DNA from: Novosphingobium sp. JCM 18896
GTDB taxonomy: Bacteria; Pseudomonadota; Alphaproteobacteria; Sphingomonadales; Sphingomonadaceae
Length of the DNA: 64,000 nucleotides
Direction: 5' to 3'
Assembly: GCF_025938095.1 (NCBI RefSeq)
Contig: NZ_JAPCZF010000003.1
Span: 372,001 to 436,000 of the forward strand
The notes under the pieces were generated by a model. The model saw only the letters and a list, made by a program, of their open reading frames with translations, was not told the origin of the DNA and searched no databases. Below, one piece after another: positions 34,301 through 42,977 of the stretch. How positions within the stretch are numbered: position 1 is the first letter of the stretch; each line of letters begins with the position of its first letter. A program made the translations under genes and the position numbers.

Positions 34301-34555
34301 ATCCTGATGACGAGCTGCGCCTTCATCTTCGGCGTGCTGCCGCTGGCCATCGCCAATGGCGCGGGTGCCAACAGCCGCATCGCCATCGGTACGGCGGTGA
34401 TCGGCGGCATGCTGACCGCGACCCTGCTCGCCGTGTTCTACATTCCGCTGTTCTTCGTTCTCGTCCGCCGCGGCGTGCGCGACGGCATGAAGAAGTTCCA
34501 CGATCACTATCATCCGCTGACCGGTCCCACGCCCGAAGAGGAGCCGCTGGTATGA
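31370..34555 (+). CDS. RND efflux permease, HAE1 (AcrB/MexB) type
   Basis: A 1061-residue, 12-TM proton-driven drug pump. HAE1 marks include the opening FIDRPIFAWVIAIITMLLGL, GLLVDDAIVVVENVERLM with the TM4 Asp pair, and GLAAKNAILMIEFA in TM10. An unusual run of about nine glycines followed by QSSGRGF is inserted in the porter-domain loop (about residues 618-632), where MexB has a short Phe/Gly loop. It exports amphiphilic drugs or solvents from the periplasm. It overlaps the channel gene by four bases. Confidence 0.95.
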   Translation: MSRIFIDRPIFAWVIAIITMLLGLITLRSLPVEQYPDIAPPQVNIRANYPGASAETLENSVTQVIEQQLTGIDGLLYFSSQSSSRGRASISATFEKGTDPDIAQVQVQNRVQQALSRLPQQVQQQGVTVTKSNPDFLMVMGIYDTTDKSSNLDVADFMVSNLQDSLGRIEGVGETDVFGSQYAMRIWLDPAKLAGFSLVPGDVVSAVQAQNTEVAAGEIGAVPSPQGQMLNATVTAQSRLSKPEEFAKIVLKTLPSGAIVQLKDVARIELGAENYGVIGRINGHPAAGMAISLSPGADALLTAERVKAMIAESSKSFPAGYKVAYPNDSTIFIEKSVEDVVVTLGEAIVLVVIVMFIFLQSWRATLIPAIAVPVVLLGTIAVFGVADFSINTLTLFGMVLAIGLLVDDAIVVVENVERLMAENPGMTPREATIQSMQEIQVALVAIALVLSAVFLPMAFFGGSTGVIYKQFSLTIVSAMVLSVLVALILSPALTATLLKRHEDEDHEGFVGRNSMRMRVWFDRHFSRLVEWHQARTVHVIDRKRRYLVLYGLVVVLLAVLFLRLPTGFVPNEDQGVAALQYQLPPGATLERTNEAARQIEDYFQKNEAKNIYSLQTVAGGGGGGGGGQSSGRGFLGLKNWDERPGKENSAEAITRRATRALSSLRDVEFYAVVPPSVRGLGQSTGFTAELLNSSGMSREAFRRVQEDIVAEARGNSALANVRLSSLPDQPTLKVDADPQKLSVLGLSQADVNATMSTAWGGRYVNDFNDRGRVKRVFVQGDAPYRSHPEDLGLWQVRGSSGQMVPISAIAAIGWSNAPINLSRFNGVSNYELNGQAAPGTSSGEAMNAIAAIVAKYQGVSIAWAGASYEERLSSGQAPFLYVLSLLVVFLCLAALYESWSIPVAVLLIIPLGLIGAVFAVTLRGLENDIYLQIGLLTTMGLAAKNAILMIEFAEQAERKGARIIDAALEAAKTRLRPILMTSCAFIFGVLPLAIANGAGANSRIAIGTAVIGGMLTATLLAVFYIPLFFVLVRRGVRDGMKKFHDHYHPLTGPTPEEEPLV

Positions 34556-35994
34556 GGCGCGCGCTTCTCCTTCTGGCGGGCGTGTCCGCGCTCGCGGGCT
34601 GCTCGATGGCGCCCAAGTATGCGACGCCCGATCTGCCCGTGCCGCCGACCTGGCCTGCGGGGGACGCCTATCTGCGGCAGAGCGAGGCGGCGCTGCCCTC
34701 CTATTCCTACCGCGACGTCTTCCCCGATCCGCGGCTGCGCGCCGTGCTCGACCAGGCGCTGGCGAACAACCAGGATGTCGCCGCGGCGATCGCCAATATC
34801 GAGTCGGCGCGCGCGCAGTATCGCATCCAGCGCGCCGACCTGTTCCCGCAGATTTCGGCGACGGGATCCTATCGCGCGATCAAGGGCGCGAACGTCCAGG
34901 GTGGTACCGCGGTCGGCAACGGTGGCGCCGGGGTGCGCGAGACGATCACCGCCCAGGCCTCGATCACCAACTGGGAAATCGACATCTTCGGCCGCATCGC
35001 CTCGCTGACCGGCGCGGCGCGGCAGCGCTATCTCGCGAGCGAAGAAGCCGCGCGCGCGACGCGGCTGACCCTGGTGTCCGACGTCGCCGAGGCCTGGATC
35101 GCCTATGGTCTCGATCGCAGCCTGCTGCAGACCGCGCAGAAGACCGCCGAGGCCGCACGCGAGTCCGCGCGGCTGACCCAGCGCCGGCTCGACGGCGGCG
35201 TCGCGCCGCGCAGCGACCTGCGCCAGGCGCAGATCGTGCTCGAGACCGCGCAGGCCGATGTCGCCAACCAGACCACCTTGGTCGCGCAGGATCTCAACGC
35301 GCTGCAACTGCTCGTCGGCGCGCCGGTCGATGCGGCGAACCTGCCCGCGAGCGTCGAGGATGCCGGCAGCCAGCTGCGCGAGGTCCCCGCGGGTCTCGAT
35401 TCGACGGTGCTGCTGCGTCGGCCCGACGTGATCCAGGCCGAGTATCAGCTCAAGGCCGCCAATGCCGAGATCGGCGCGGCGCGCGCGGCGATGTTCCCGC
35501 GGATCACTCTGACCGGGCTGCTCGGCTTCGCTTCGGACGCGCTGGGCAGCCTGTTCGACGGTGGCAACTTCAACTGGCAGGCCGGCGGCAACGCCAGCTA
35601 TTCGATCTTCCGCGCGGGGGCTCTGCGCGCGGGTGTCGACCAGAGCGAGGCGCAGCGCGACGCGGCGCTCGCCGCCTATCGCAAGGCCGTGCAGGGGGCC
35701 TTCGCCGACGTCGCCGACACGCTCGCGCGGCGCGGCACGATCGACGAGCAGTTGCGGGCGGTGCGCGCCGGACGCGACGCCGCGGCGGACAACCAGCACC
35801 TGGCCGAACTGCGCTATCGCGGCGGGGTCCAGTCCTATCTCGAGGAACTGTCGGCGCGGCAGTCGCTCTATGGTGCCGAGCGCACCCTGGCCAACGTCCA
35901 GCGCGTCCGCGCGAGCAATCTCGTCGCGCTCTACCGCTCGCTCGGCGGCGATCCGCTGGCCGATGCGCCGAGCCCCGCCAGCGCGCCGCGCTAG
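34552..35994 (+). CDS. outer-membrane efflux channel lipoprotein (OprM/NodT family)
   Basis: A 480-residue TolC-like channel. Signal peptide and lipobox LAGC give lipidation at Cys17. Two repeated coiled-coil halves occur, with TNWEIDIFGRIASLTGAARQ (first) and NWQAGGNASYSIFRAGALRA (second), and LRRPDVIQAEYQLKAANAEI marks the family. It completes the tripartite pump with the two upstream genes, overlapping the permease by ATGA. A Fur-like region follows 80 bp downstream, so the next gene is separate. Confidence 0.92.
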   Translation: MRRALLLLAGVSALAGCSMAPKYATPDLPVPPTWPAGDAYLRQSEAALPSYSYRDVFPDPRLRAVLDQALANNQDVAAAIANIESARAQYRIQRADLFPQISATGSYRAIKGANVQGGTAVGNGGAGVRETITAQASITNWEIDIFGRIASLTGAARQRYLASEEAARATRLTLVSDVAEAWIAYGLDRSLLQTAQKTAEAARESARLTQRRLDGGVAPRSDLRQAQIVLETAQADVANQTTLVAQDLNALQLLVGAPVDAANLPASVEDAGSQLREVPAGLDSTVLLRRPDVIQAEYQLKAANAEIGAARAAMFPRITLTGLLGFASDALGSLFDGGNFNWQAGGNASYSIFRAGALRAGVDQSEAQRDAALAAYRKAVQGAFADVADTLARRGTIDEQLRAVRAGRDAAADNQHLAELRYRGGVQSYLEELSARQSLYGAERTLANVQRVRASNLVALYRSLGGDPLADAPSPASAPR

Positions 35995-36076
35995 CTTTCA
36001 CACCCAAAATCCCAGCCGAGGAATGACCCGGCGGCCGCGGCCGTCGTTGCATTTTTGCATCAAAAGCTAGTGACTC

Positions 36077-36120
36077 TGAGAATCATTCGCAGTTCTGTTG
36101 ACACTGCGAAAGACTCGCAA
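36077..36120 (+). promoter_or_regulatory. two tandem Fur-like boxes before the siderophore receptor
   Basis: TGAGAATCATTCGCA (36077-36091) is the inverse of TGCGAATGATTCTCA and matches the box before the PepSY operon at 13 of 15 positions. TGCGAAAGACTCGCA (36105-36119) is a second copy at 12 of 15. They lie 36-79 bp before the receptor start, as expected for iron repression. Confidence 0.65.
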
Positions 36121-36155
36121 TAGCAGGCCCCCACATTCATGAGGGGTACACCAAG

Positions 36156-38684
36156 ATGATCAAGCCTTCCGCCGCCAAGCCGGCGTTCCTTGCCCTGTCC
36201 TGCGTCGGCGCCATCGCCACGGCATCGGTCGCGCACGCCCAGGAGCAGAAGCTCGGCGGCGTCACCGTCACCGACACGGCGATCGACGAGAACCCGGTCA
36301 AGGTCGAAAAGGCGGAATCGCCCAAGTACACGGCGCCGCTGCTCGACACCCCGCAGACGATCACCGTGATCTCGAAGGCTTCGATCCAGCAGCAGAACCT
36401 GCTGACCCTGCGCGACGTGCTGCAGACCGTTCCCGGCATCACCTTCGGCGCGGGCGAGGGCGGCTTCGGCTATGGCGACCGCATCATCCTGCGCGGCCAG
36501 GACGCCAAGAACGACGTCACCATCGACGGCGTGCGTTCGTCGGCCTTCCTCAACCGCAACGAGACCTACAACATCGAGCAGGTCGAGGTGACCAACGGCG
36601 CCAACTCGGTCTACAACGGCGGCGGTTCGGTTGCGGGCACGATCAACCTCGTGACCAAGCGCCCGCTGGCCGAGGACCAGAGCCTGATCAGCGCCGGCAT
36701 CGGTACCGACAACTACTATCGCGGCACGGTCGACATCAACAAGCGCGTCAGCGACCTGATCGCCGTGCGCCTCAACGCCGTCTACCACAAGAACGACGTG
36801 CCCGGCCGCAAGGTCGAGAACTTCGAGCGCTGGGGCGTCGCCCCGGCGATCACGATCGGCATCGACAGCCCGACCAACCTGACGCTCCAGTACGAGCACC
36901 TCGATGACGAGGCGATGCCGCAGTACGGCCTGCGCTACTACGCGCACCTCGGCGGCTTCCTGCCCGAGTTCGACCGCGAGGGTTACTACGGCTTTGCCAA
37001 CCTCGATCGCCAGAACTCGCTGACCAACGCCTTCCAGGCGATCTTCAGCCACGAACTGGGCGAGGGCGTGAAGATTCGCAGCCTGACGCGCTACGAGAAC
37101 ATTCGCCAGGATACGGTGACCAGCCAGCCGAACGGCACCTTCTGCCTCGCCAACGGTCTGCAGCCGTCGGCGATCCCGACGGTCATCGGCACGCCGATCC
37201 CGGCCGGTACCGCCTGTACGGCGGCGATCCAGACCGCGGCGACGGGTGCGGCGACGACGCTCAACATCCCGGCGGGCTACTACCTGCCCACCGGCGGCCG
37301 CGGCGTGAACCGTCTGATCGAGAACGACACCGCCTATACCCAGCTCGACCTCAGCGCCGAGTTCGACACCGGCGGTCTGCACCACTCGCTCGTGGTCGGC
37401 GCCTCGGCGCTGTGGGAAGGCTTCGAGCAGCGCCAGGGCAACATCAACCGCACCGCGCAGGGCTATGATCCCTATGCCGCGCCGTTCACCTCGACGACGA
37501 CCAACGGCGTCACCACGATCGCCGCCAACCCGCTCTACAACGCGGGCGCCAGCCTCGGCTTCTATCTGCCGCTGGTGAACATCGGCGATCCGGCCGCGAC
37601 GATCACCGGCCCCGCCGCGACGACGGGCCTGGCGCGCGTCTACGGCAGCAACAACTACGTCGGCCCGGTGAACTTTATCCTCGGCAGCCGTAACAAGGGC
37701 AACCGCCACGCCTACGCGGCCTATCTGTTCGACACGATCAAGTTCGGCCAGATGTTCGAGTTCAACGGCGGTATCCGTTACGAGAAGGCCGCGGGCGAGA
37801 ACCGCACGCAGTCCTACTCGACCACCCCGGGTGCCACCCTGGGCAATCCGACCACGCAGACCGGGCCGTTCGTCAACAGCGACAGCCTGTTCTCCTATCG
37901 CGTGGGCCTCGTGTTCAAGCCGACCCCGGACATCAGCCTCTATGTCGCGCATGGTTCGTCGAAGAACCCGTCGCAGGCTTCGGTCGATGCCTCCTGCGCT
38001 GCCGACAGCTGCAACCTGCGCCCCGAGACGACCAAGAACTACGAGATCGGCGTCAAGGCGGACCTGTTCAACAAGGGCCTGCTGCTCACCGCCGCGCTGT
38101 TCCGCAACGATCGCGACTCGGTGCGCGTTGCTTCGGGCGATCCGTCGATCCCCGATCAGCAGCTCGACGGCCGCCAGCGCGTCCAGGGCGTCTCGCTCGG
38201 CGCTTCGGGCAACATCACCGAGAACTGGACCGTCTCGGCGAACTACATGTACCTCGATGCCAAGCTGCTCCAGGGTGGTTCGGACCGTTGCTTCGCCGAT
38301 CCGCTGGCGACCGGCTGCTCGGCCACGATCATCCTGCCCGGCGCGCGCCTGACCAACGCACCCGAGCATTCGGGCAGCCTGTTCACCTCGTACCGTTTCC
38401 CGTTCGGTCTCGAGGTCGGCTACGGCCTGACCTATCAGGGTAGCTTCGTGCTCAACCAGCCGACGGTGACCGTGCCCAACACGATCATCTACAAGGTGCC
38501 GAGCTACACGATCCATCGCCTGATGCTGGGCTATACCGTCACCGACAACCTCAAGGCGCAGATCAACGTCCAGAACCTGACCAACGAGAAGTACGTGACG
38601 ACCGTCCGCAACTCGGTTGCCGGCTCCTGGGCCACGCCGTCGCAGGACCGCTCGGCCGTGTTCAGCCTCAACTACTCGTTCTGA
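36156..38684 (+). CDS. TonB-dependent siderophore receptor
   Basis: An 842-residue outer-membrane receptor of the FhuE/FpvA-like class. Signal peptide ends at VAHAQ. The plug has LLDTPQTITVISKASIQQQN, the hallmark of siderophore receptors, followed by RDVLQTVPGITFGAGEGGFG and RIILRGQDAKNDVTIDGVRS. The beta-barrel ends in LNYSF with a C-terminal Phe. Two Fur-like boxes lie upstream. TonB and a PiuC-type dioxygenase gene follow, so the unit is an iron-uptake operon or cluster. A strong TTCG-loop hairpin after it would separate its transcript from tonB. Confidence 0.92.
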   Translation: MIKPSAAKPAFLALSCVGAIATASVAHAQEQKLGGVTVTDTAIDENPVKVEKAESPKYTAPLLDTPQTITVISKASIQQQNLLTLRDVLQTVPGITFGAGEGGFGYGDRIILRGQDAKNDVTIDGVRSSAFLNRNETYNIEQVEVTNGANSVYNGGGSVAGTINLVTKRPLAEDQSLISAGIGTDNYYRGTVDINKRVSDLIAVRLNAVYHKNDVPGRKVENFERWGVAPAITIGIDSPTNLTLQYEHLDDEAMPQYGLRYYAHLGGFLPEFDREGYYGFANLDRQNSLTNAFQAIFSHELGEGVKIRSLTRYENIRQDTVTSQPNGTFCLANGLQPSAIPTVIGTPIPAGTACTAAIQTAATGAATTLNIPAGYYLPTGGRGVNRLIENDTAYTQLDLSAEFDTGGLHHSLVVGASALWEGFEQRQGNINRTAQGYDPYAAPFTSTTTNGVTTIAANPLYNAGASLGFYLPLVNIGDPAATITGPAATTGLARVYGSNNYVGPVNFILGSRNKGNRHAYAAYLFDTIKFGQMFEFNGGIRYEKAAGENRTQSYSTTPGATLGNPTTQTGPFVNSDSLFSYRVGLVFKPTPDISLYVAHGSSKNPSQASVDASCAADSCNLRPETTKNYEIGVKADLFNKGLLLTAALFRNDRDSVRVASGDPSIPDQQLDGRQRVQGVSLGASGNITENWTVSANYMYLDAKLLQGGSDRCFADPLATGCSATIILPGARLTNAPEHSGSLFTSYRFPFGLEVGYGLTYQGSFVLNQPTVTVPNTIIYKVPSYTIHRLMLGYTVTDNLKAQINVQNLTNEKYVTTVRNSVAGSWATPSQDRSAVFSLNYSF

Positions 38685-38691
38685 TCGGTAT

Positions 38692-38717
38692 GCCCCGGCA
38701 TCTTCGGATGCCGGGGC
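38692..38717 (+). terminator. hairpin terminator after the siderophore receptor
   Basis: GCCCCGGCATC TTCG GATGCCGGGGC is a perfect 11-bp stem with a stable TTCG tetraloop, eight bases after the receptor stop. The following GCCGGCTTTGATC has a short T-run. Confidence 0.82.
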
Positions 38718-38744
38718 GCCGGCTTTGATCGGCATCAAAGATCG

Positions 38745-38764
38745 TGCAATTGATTCGCATTACG
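38745..38764 (+). promoter_or_regulatory. Fur-like box before tonB
   Basis: TGCAATTGATTCGCATTACG matches the local Fur-like motif at 12 of the first 15 positions. It lies 44 bp before the tonB start, after the receptor terminator, so tonB likely has its own iron-repressed promoter. Confidence 0.5.
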
Positions 38765-38807
38765 ATTTGCGATAGGGCGCGAACTTCTCAGGGACGGTGG
38801 GGCGATC

Positions 38808-39554
38808 ATGCTTCGGTTGGCTGATACGGACGAGTTCCCGGTAACGGGCATGGCCAGCGCGAGCGACATCGCGGCCAGCGCTGCGCCGCAAGCGCCGTTC
38901 GTTCGCGGCGGCCGTTATGGCGAGGATCGCCGGTTCAGCCCCAAGACCGTGGCCGGTGTGATCGCCGCGCATGTCGGCGCCTTCGTCATCGGCATGTATC
39001 TGCAGCCGCACTTCCACAAGCCCACCGAGCATCGCCTGAAGATGGTCGAGATGCGGCTCGACAGCCCGCCCAAGCCGCCCGAGCAGCAGAAGGAACAGAA
39101 GGCCGAGACGGTCAAGCTGGAGGTCAAGCCCTACAGTCCGCCGCCGCCGATCCCGCTGGTCTCGTCGGTGACGATCGCGGTCGATCCCGCGCCGCAGCCG
39201 GTCGTGGTCGCGCCACCGGCGCCGCCCGCGCCGCCGGCTCCACCCGCGCCGCCGTCGCCGCCGAGCATGATCCAGGGCGGCAACATCGGCACGCAGATGA
39301 TCTCGGCCAAGCCGCCGCGCTATCCGATGGATTCGCGCCGCAAGCACGAGCAGGGCACGGTCGTGCTCACCGTGACGCTCGGCGCCGACGGCAAGGTCGC
39401 CAGCGTGACCGTGTCGCGTTCGAGCGGCTTTGCCAGCCTCGACAATGCCGCGCGCGATGCCGTGCGTCAGTGGCGCTGGGCGCCAACGATCCGCGACGGC
39501 CAGCCGGTCATGGTTCGCGGCGTCGTCGAGATCCCCTTCGTCCTCCAGGGCTGA
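38808..39554 (+). CDS. tonB: energy transducer TonB
   Basis: A 248-residue TonB. The N-terminal cytoplasmic part is long (about 45 residues, unusual), then one transmembrane helix (VAGVIAAHVGAFVIGMYL). A Pro-rich periplasmic spacer (PPAPPAPPAPPAPPSPPS region, about 135-155) spans the periplasm. The C-terminal TonB domain has KPPRYPMDSRRKHEQGTVVL and SSGFASLDNAARDAVRQWRW. It transmits proton-motive force via ExbB/ExbD to the receptors. ExbBD genes are not in the window. PiuC follows 12 bases downstream. Confidence 0.9.
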   Translation: MLRLADTDEFPVTGMASASDIAASAAPQAPFVRGGRYGEDRRFSPKTVAGVIAAHVGAFVIGMYLQPHFHKPTEHRLKMVEMRLDSPPKPPEQQKEQKAETVKLEVKPYSPPPPIPLVSSVTIAVDPAPQPVVVAPPAPPAPPAPPAPPSPPSMIQGGNIGTQMISAKPPRYPMDSRRKHEQGTVVLTVTLGADGKVASVTVSRSSGFASLDNAARDAVRQWRWAPTIRDGQPVMVRGVVEIPFVLQG

Positions 39555-39566
39555 AAGCCGCTTCCG

Positions 39567-40250
39567 ATGCTCATCGCCATTCCCGACGTCCTCGATGCAG
39601 AGGCCCTGGCGCGCGTGCGCGCGATCATCGACCAGGCCGACTGGATCGACGGTAATGCCACCTCGGGCTACCAGTCGGCGCTGGCCAAGCGGAACCACCA
39701 GCTGTCCGAGGACAATCCGGCGGCGCAGGAGGCGGGCGCGCTCGTGCTCGACGCGCTCGGCCGCAACCCGCTGTTCATCGCTGCGGCATTGCCGCTCAAG
39801 ATCTATCCGCCGCTGTTCAACTCCTACGAGGGCGGCGAGACCTTCGGCGTGCACATCGACAGCGCCGTGCGCATCCGCCGCGGCACCGACTTCCGCGTGC
39901 GCACCGATCTGTCGGCGACCTTGTTCCTCGAGGATCCCGACAGCTACGACGGCGGCGAACTGACGATCGAGGGCCAGTTCGGCGCGCAGCAGGTCAAGCT
40001 GCCGGCCGGGCACATGATCCTCTATCCCTCGTCGAGCCTCCACCGCGTCGAACCTGTCACGCGCGGCCGGCGTGTGGGCAGCTTCTTCTGGATCCAGTCG
40101 ATGATCCGCGACACCGAGGCGCGCCGCACCCTGTTCGAGATGGACTCGGCGATCCAGGCGATCGCACAGGACCGCGGCCAGGACGATCCGGCGATCATCC
40201 AGCTAACCGGTGTTTACCATAACCTGCTGCGTCGCTGGGCCGACAGCTGA
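39567..40250 (+). CDS. piuC: Fe(II)/2-OG dioxygenase, PiuC/YbiX (PKHD) family
   Basis: A 227-residue PKHD-type hydroxylase. It has the iron triad H and D in [10 protein letters not shown] and the distal His in [20 protein letters not shown], whose Arg binds 2-oxoglutarate, plus [17 protein letters not shown]. PiuC homologues sit beside siderophore TonB receptors such as PiuA/Fiu, and are thought to process the imported siderophore or its iron; the exact reaction is unknown. It is 12 bases downstream of tonB and so probably co-transcribed. Confidence 0.92.
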   Translation: MLIAIPDVLDAEALARVRAIIDQADWIDGNATSGYQSALAKRNHQLSEDNPAAQEAGALVLDALGRNPLFIAAALPLKIYPPLFNSYEGGETFGVHIDSAVRIRRGTDFRVRTDLSATLFLEDPDSYDGGELTIEGQFGAQQVKLPAGHMILYPSSSLHRVEPVTRGRRVGSFFWIQSMIRDTEARRTLFEMDSAIQAIAQDRGQDDPAIIQLTGVYHNLLRRWADS

Positions 40251-40287
40251 GGCGTGGCGCCGCGCACGGGGCTATCCCGGGCGTACG

Positions 40288-40303
40288 GTAACCTTTCGCT
40301 AAC
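40288..40303 (+). promoter_or_regulatory. possible CtrA half-match
   Basis: GTAACCTTTCGCTAAC fits TTAA-N7-TTAAC with two mismatches, 60 bp before the 40363 gene. Weak alone; listed because another CtrA-type site occurs at 27111. Confidence 0.25.
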
Positions 40304-40362
40304 CACGCTCGTTTACCGCTGGCTCCCGCGTTTCGGAATTTTTCCGATCGGGAGGCCAAGTC

Positions 40363-40962
40363 ATGACCGTGTCGCTCAGCTCCGTCCTGTCGAGCTACGG
40401 CTACAACAGTACCAGCACCACCAAGACCGACGCGAGCGCGGCCGTGAGCGCGGCGATGGCGAAGCTCGCGAAAGCCGAGAGCACGACCACAACGACTCAG
40501 AGCACCTCGGGAACCCAGGTCACCATTTCCGCCGCCGCGCTGGCCGCCGCGACGGCCAAGGAAGACAACGAGAAGGACGCTTCGGTTCTGGCCAAGGAAG
40601 TGCGTGCCGCGCTCGACAGCCAGTACACCGCCGGCACGAAGAAGGGCGATGCCGATCTCACCGAACTGTCCGGCCGCGCGCTCGCGATCGTCGCGCTGAA
40701 CAAGGATGGCACTTTCAGTGCTGCCGAGACCCGTGCCGCCAAGGAGGCGCTGCGCGAGGACACGCGGCAGAGCTTCGTCAGCGCCATGGGCAGCGGCGAC
40801 GCCTACAGCATGATCGCGAACTACAGCAAACAGCTGGCCTCGCAGTACGATGCGATGAGCCCCGAGGAGCGCCAGGCGCGTGGCTGGAGCGAGGACTTCC
40901 GCAACACCAACGCCGACTTCGCGACCAATTTCGAGATGCCGTCGCTGTTCGACCAGATCTAG
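40363..40962 (+). CDS. hypothetical protein, Ser/Thr-rich N-terminus
   Basis: A 199-residue protein without signal peptide or membrane helix. The N-terminal third is Ser/Thr-rich (YNSTSTTKTDASAAV, ESTTTTTQSTSGTQV), then a helical body (KEDNEKDASVLAKEVRAALD, AETRAAKEALREDTRQSFVS) with one EF-hand-like loop NKDGTFSAAE. It ends in a flexible segment (FATNFEMPSLFDQI). GGGAGG precedes the start. The composition recalls flagellar or secreted filament-associated proteins, but I do not recognise a family. Confidence 0.65.
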   Translation: MTVSLSSVLSSYGYNSTSTTKTDASAAVSAAMAKLAKAESTTTTTQSTSGTQVTISAAALAAATAKEDNEKDASVLAKEVRAALDSQYTAGTKKGDADLTELSGRALAIVALNKDGTFSAAETRAAKEALREDTRQSFVSAMGSGDAYSMIANYSKQLASQYDAMSPEERQARGWSEDFRNTNADFATNFEMPSLFDQI

Positions 40963-40972
40963 GTTTCGCCGC

Positions 40973-41962
40973 TCAGTCCAGCATTGTCCTCAGCGCGGCG
41001 GAGAGCAGCTCTTCCTCGCCTGCGATCATGTAGACGGCCAGCCCTTCGGCATCGGCCAGGGCGATGCCTTCGGTCGCACCGAGCACGGTCAGCGCCGTCG
41101 CCCAGGCGTCGGCCATCATGCAGCTTTCGTGCAGCACGGTCACCGAATGGACCGCGTTCGCTACGGGTCGCCCCGTACGCGGATCGAGCGTGTGCGCGTG
41201 ACGCTCACCTCCCGCGTCGAGCCAGCGGCGATAGTCGCCCGAGGTGGCGACGGCTTGCTCGTGCAGCGCCATGCGCAGCGGCGCGAAGCGCGCCTGTGGC
41301 GGCCGCTCGATCTCGACCCACCAGGGCTGCCCTTCGGGCTTGAGCCCGTGGCCGCGCAGTTCGCCGCCGACCTCGAGCAGGAAATGGCGCAGGCCGCTGG
41401 CCAGCAGGTGCTCGGCGGCGAGATCGGCGCCGAAGCCTTTCGCGATGGCCGAGAGATCGAGCCGTGCCGATGCGGTCCGCCGGGCGCGCAGACCCGGTCC
41501 GTCGAAGTCGATGCCGCCGGCGACGGCCGCGGTGGTCGCAGCTTCGGCCGGCGCGTCGTCGGGAGCCGGAGCGGGGCCGAAACCCCAGAGATCGACCGCG
41601 GCGCCCAGCGCCGGATCGAAAGCGCCGCCGCTGCTTTCGGCGACCTGCAATGCGGCCTTGAGCACGCGCGCGAATTCGGGGGGCAGACTTTGCCAGGTGC
41701 CCGGTGCGGAGCGGTTGAATCGCGAGATGTCCGAGGCGGGCTCCCACTGGCTCATCTGCGCGACGACGCGGTCGAGCGCGGCCTGGACGGTCCTGGCCGT
41801 GTCAACCGGCGCCGAGACCGCGCTGAGCGACCAGCGCGTGCCCATCGTCTCGCCAGCGAACTGCGCGATCCGCCCCGCCGAGTCGCGCGCCGCGAAGGCG
41901 GCGGGCGAGAGCGTGGGCGGGATCAGGATGCGCGGTTCGCCGTCCGGCGAAACGGGGGGCAC
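40973..41962 (-). CDS. apbE: FAD:protein FMN transferase (ApbE)
   Basis: A 329-residue ApbE that links FMN covalently to Thr/Ser of target flavoproteins, using FAD and Mg2+. Motifs: AGETMGTRWSLSA near the N-terminus, DLSAIAKGFGADLAAEHL, FLLEVGGELRGHG, HTLDPRTGRPV and MMADAWATALTVLG. The start is uncertain: a GTG at 41962 is chosen, and a CTG overlapping the previous stop (41977) is possible. It ends the PepSY-DUF2271-DUF4198-ApbE operon, and its probable substrate is the DUF2271 protein, which has a DGVSGAT flavinylation motif. Confidence 0.88.
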   Translation of the reverse strand: MPPVSPDGEPRILIPPTLSPAAFAARDSAGRIAQFAGETMGTRWSLSAVSAPVDTARTVQAALDRVVAQMSQWEPASDISRFNRSAPGTWQSLPPEFARVLKAALQVAESSGGAFDPALGAAVDLWGFGPAPAPDDAPAEAATTAAVAGGIDFDGPGLRARRTASARLDLSAIAKGFGADLAAEHLLASGLRHFLLEVGGELRGHGLKPEGQPWWVEIERPPQARFAPLRMALHEQAVATSGDYRRWLDAGGERHAHTLDPRTGRPVANAVHSVTVLHESCMMADAWATALTVLGATEGIALADAEGLAVYMIAGEEELLSAALRTMLD

Positions 41963-41973
41963 CGGAAGAGGGG

Positions 41974-42957
41974 TCAGCCGACCACCTCTACCGTCATGAT
42001 GTAGCTGTCGCGGCGTTGCGGCGGCGTGATGGGTCGCCCGGCGAAACCACCGGGACCGCCAGGGCCACCCGCTCCGGCACCGGGACCACCAGGTCCGCCC
42101 TGGCCGCCGGGACCGGCACCTGGGCCACCCGGGGGCGGACCACCGGCACCACCGCCCGGTCCACCCTGACCACCACCCTGGCCGCCACCGGGACCTTCGC
42201 CGCCGGGCCGGCGCACCGGCGAGCTGACGCTCACCCAGTACATGCCTGCCTTGGGCCAGGTCAGCGTGACCTTGCCCTCTGCGTCGGTCTTGACGTCGAT
42301 CTGCGTGAGGCCGTTGCTGTAGCGCGAACCGCCGGCGACCGCGGTCACGGGCAGGTCGGCCGCGGGCTTGCCGTCGAGCAGGAACTGGAAGGTCGCAGGC
42401 TCGTCGACGCCGAGATTGTTGGGATGGGTCACGGGAACCATTTCCAGGCCCTTGCCGGTCGGCTTGAACACCGTGTCGGTCGGCTCGCCAGCGGTGACGA
42501 AGGTCTCGATGCGCTGGTTGTTCGGCGCCTGCCAGACATCGGTGGCACCGGCGGGCACGGCCGTGGCCATGGTCTCTTCGGTGGTGCCGCGCGGCAGCAT
42601 CTTGCGCTCGCCGTTCAGCATGTAGCTGCCCGAGATCTGGTTGGCCACGGCGGCGATCTTGTAGGTGCCGGGCTTGGTCAGGTGCAGGTCGAAGGTCGCG
42701 CGCAGCTTGCCGGTCGACGCGTTTTCGGCTGCGACGACCGTTCCGTCGGGCGCCGTCGTCACCGGCTTCCACGGCGGGGCGAAGGAATCGATGTAGAACA
42801 GGTTCTCCGAGATGGCGGCGTCGACCGTCATCCAGTTGTCGCCAGCGGTGAACATCGTGTCCGACGGCAGCAGCCACGGACGATGGGCCTGCGCGGCGGT
42901 TCCGGCGAACAGCATCGCCGTACTGACGAACAGTGCGGACTTACGGAATTTCATCAT
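41974..42957 (-). CDS. DUF4198 periplasmic protein with Gly/Pro-rich tail
   Basis: A 327-residue exported protein. Signal peptide ends at AQAH, giving the DUF4198 start HRPWLLPSDTMFTAG. It has beta-rich domains with FQFLLDGKPAADLPVTAVAG and VKTDAEGKVTLTWPKAGMYW, also recognisable in the DUF4198 protein at 12766-13557. An extra Gly/Pro-rich tail (about residues 245-310, GGQGGPGG-type repeats) precedes the final QRRDSYIMTVEVVG. GGGGGAG precedes the ATG at 42957. It is in the flavin/iron operon, so a periplasmic role in iron-chelate binding or reduction is inferred. Confidence 0.85.
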   Translation of the reverse strand: MMKFRKSALFVSTAMLFAGTAAQAHRPWLLPSDTMFTAGDNWMTVDAAISENLFYIDSFAPPWKPVTTAPDGTVVAAENASTGKLRATFDLHLTKPGTYKIAAVANQISGSYMLNGERKMLPRGTTEETMATAVPAGATDVWQAPNNQRIETFVTAGEPTDTVFKPTGKGLEMVPVTHPNNLGVDEPATFQFLLDGKPAADLPVTAVAGGSRYSNGLTQIDVKTDAEGKVTLTWPKAGMYWVSVSSPVRRPGGEGPGGGQGGGQGGPGGGAGGPPPGGPGAGPGGQGGPGGPGAGAGGPGGPGGFAGRPITPPQRRDSYIMTVEVVG

Positions 42958-42977
42958 GGTCGCTCCCCCTTCGGATT

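Noticed and set aside
36060..38738. An 892-codon minus-strand open frame opposite the siderophore receptor.
   Set aside because: Low-complexity antisense translation, and it would run through the Fur-like boxes and the terminator.
40973..42877. A single 634-residue ApbE fused to an upstream segment.
   Set aside because: The upstream part is the out-of-frame shadow of the DUF4198 gene. ApbE homology begins near 41962.
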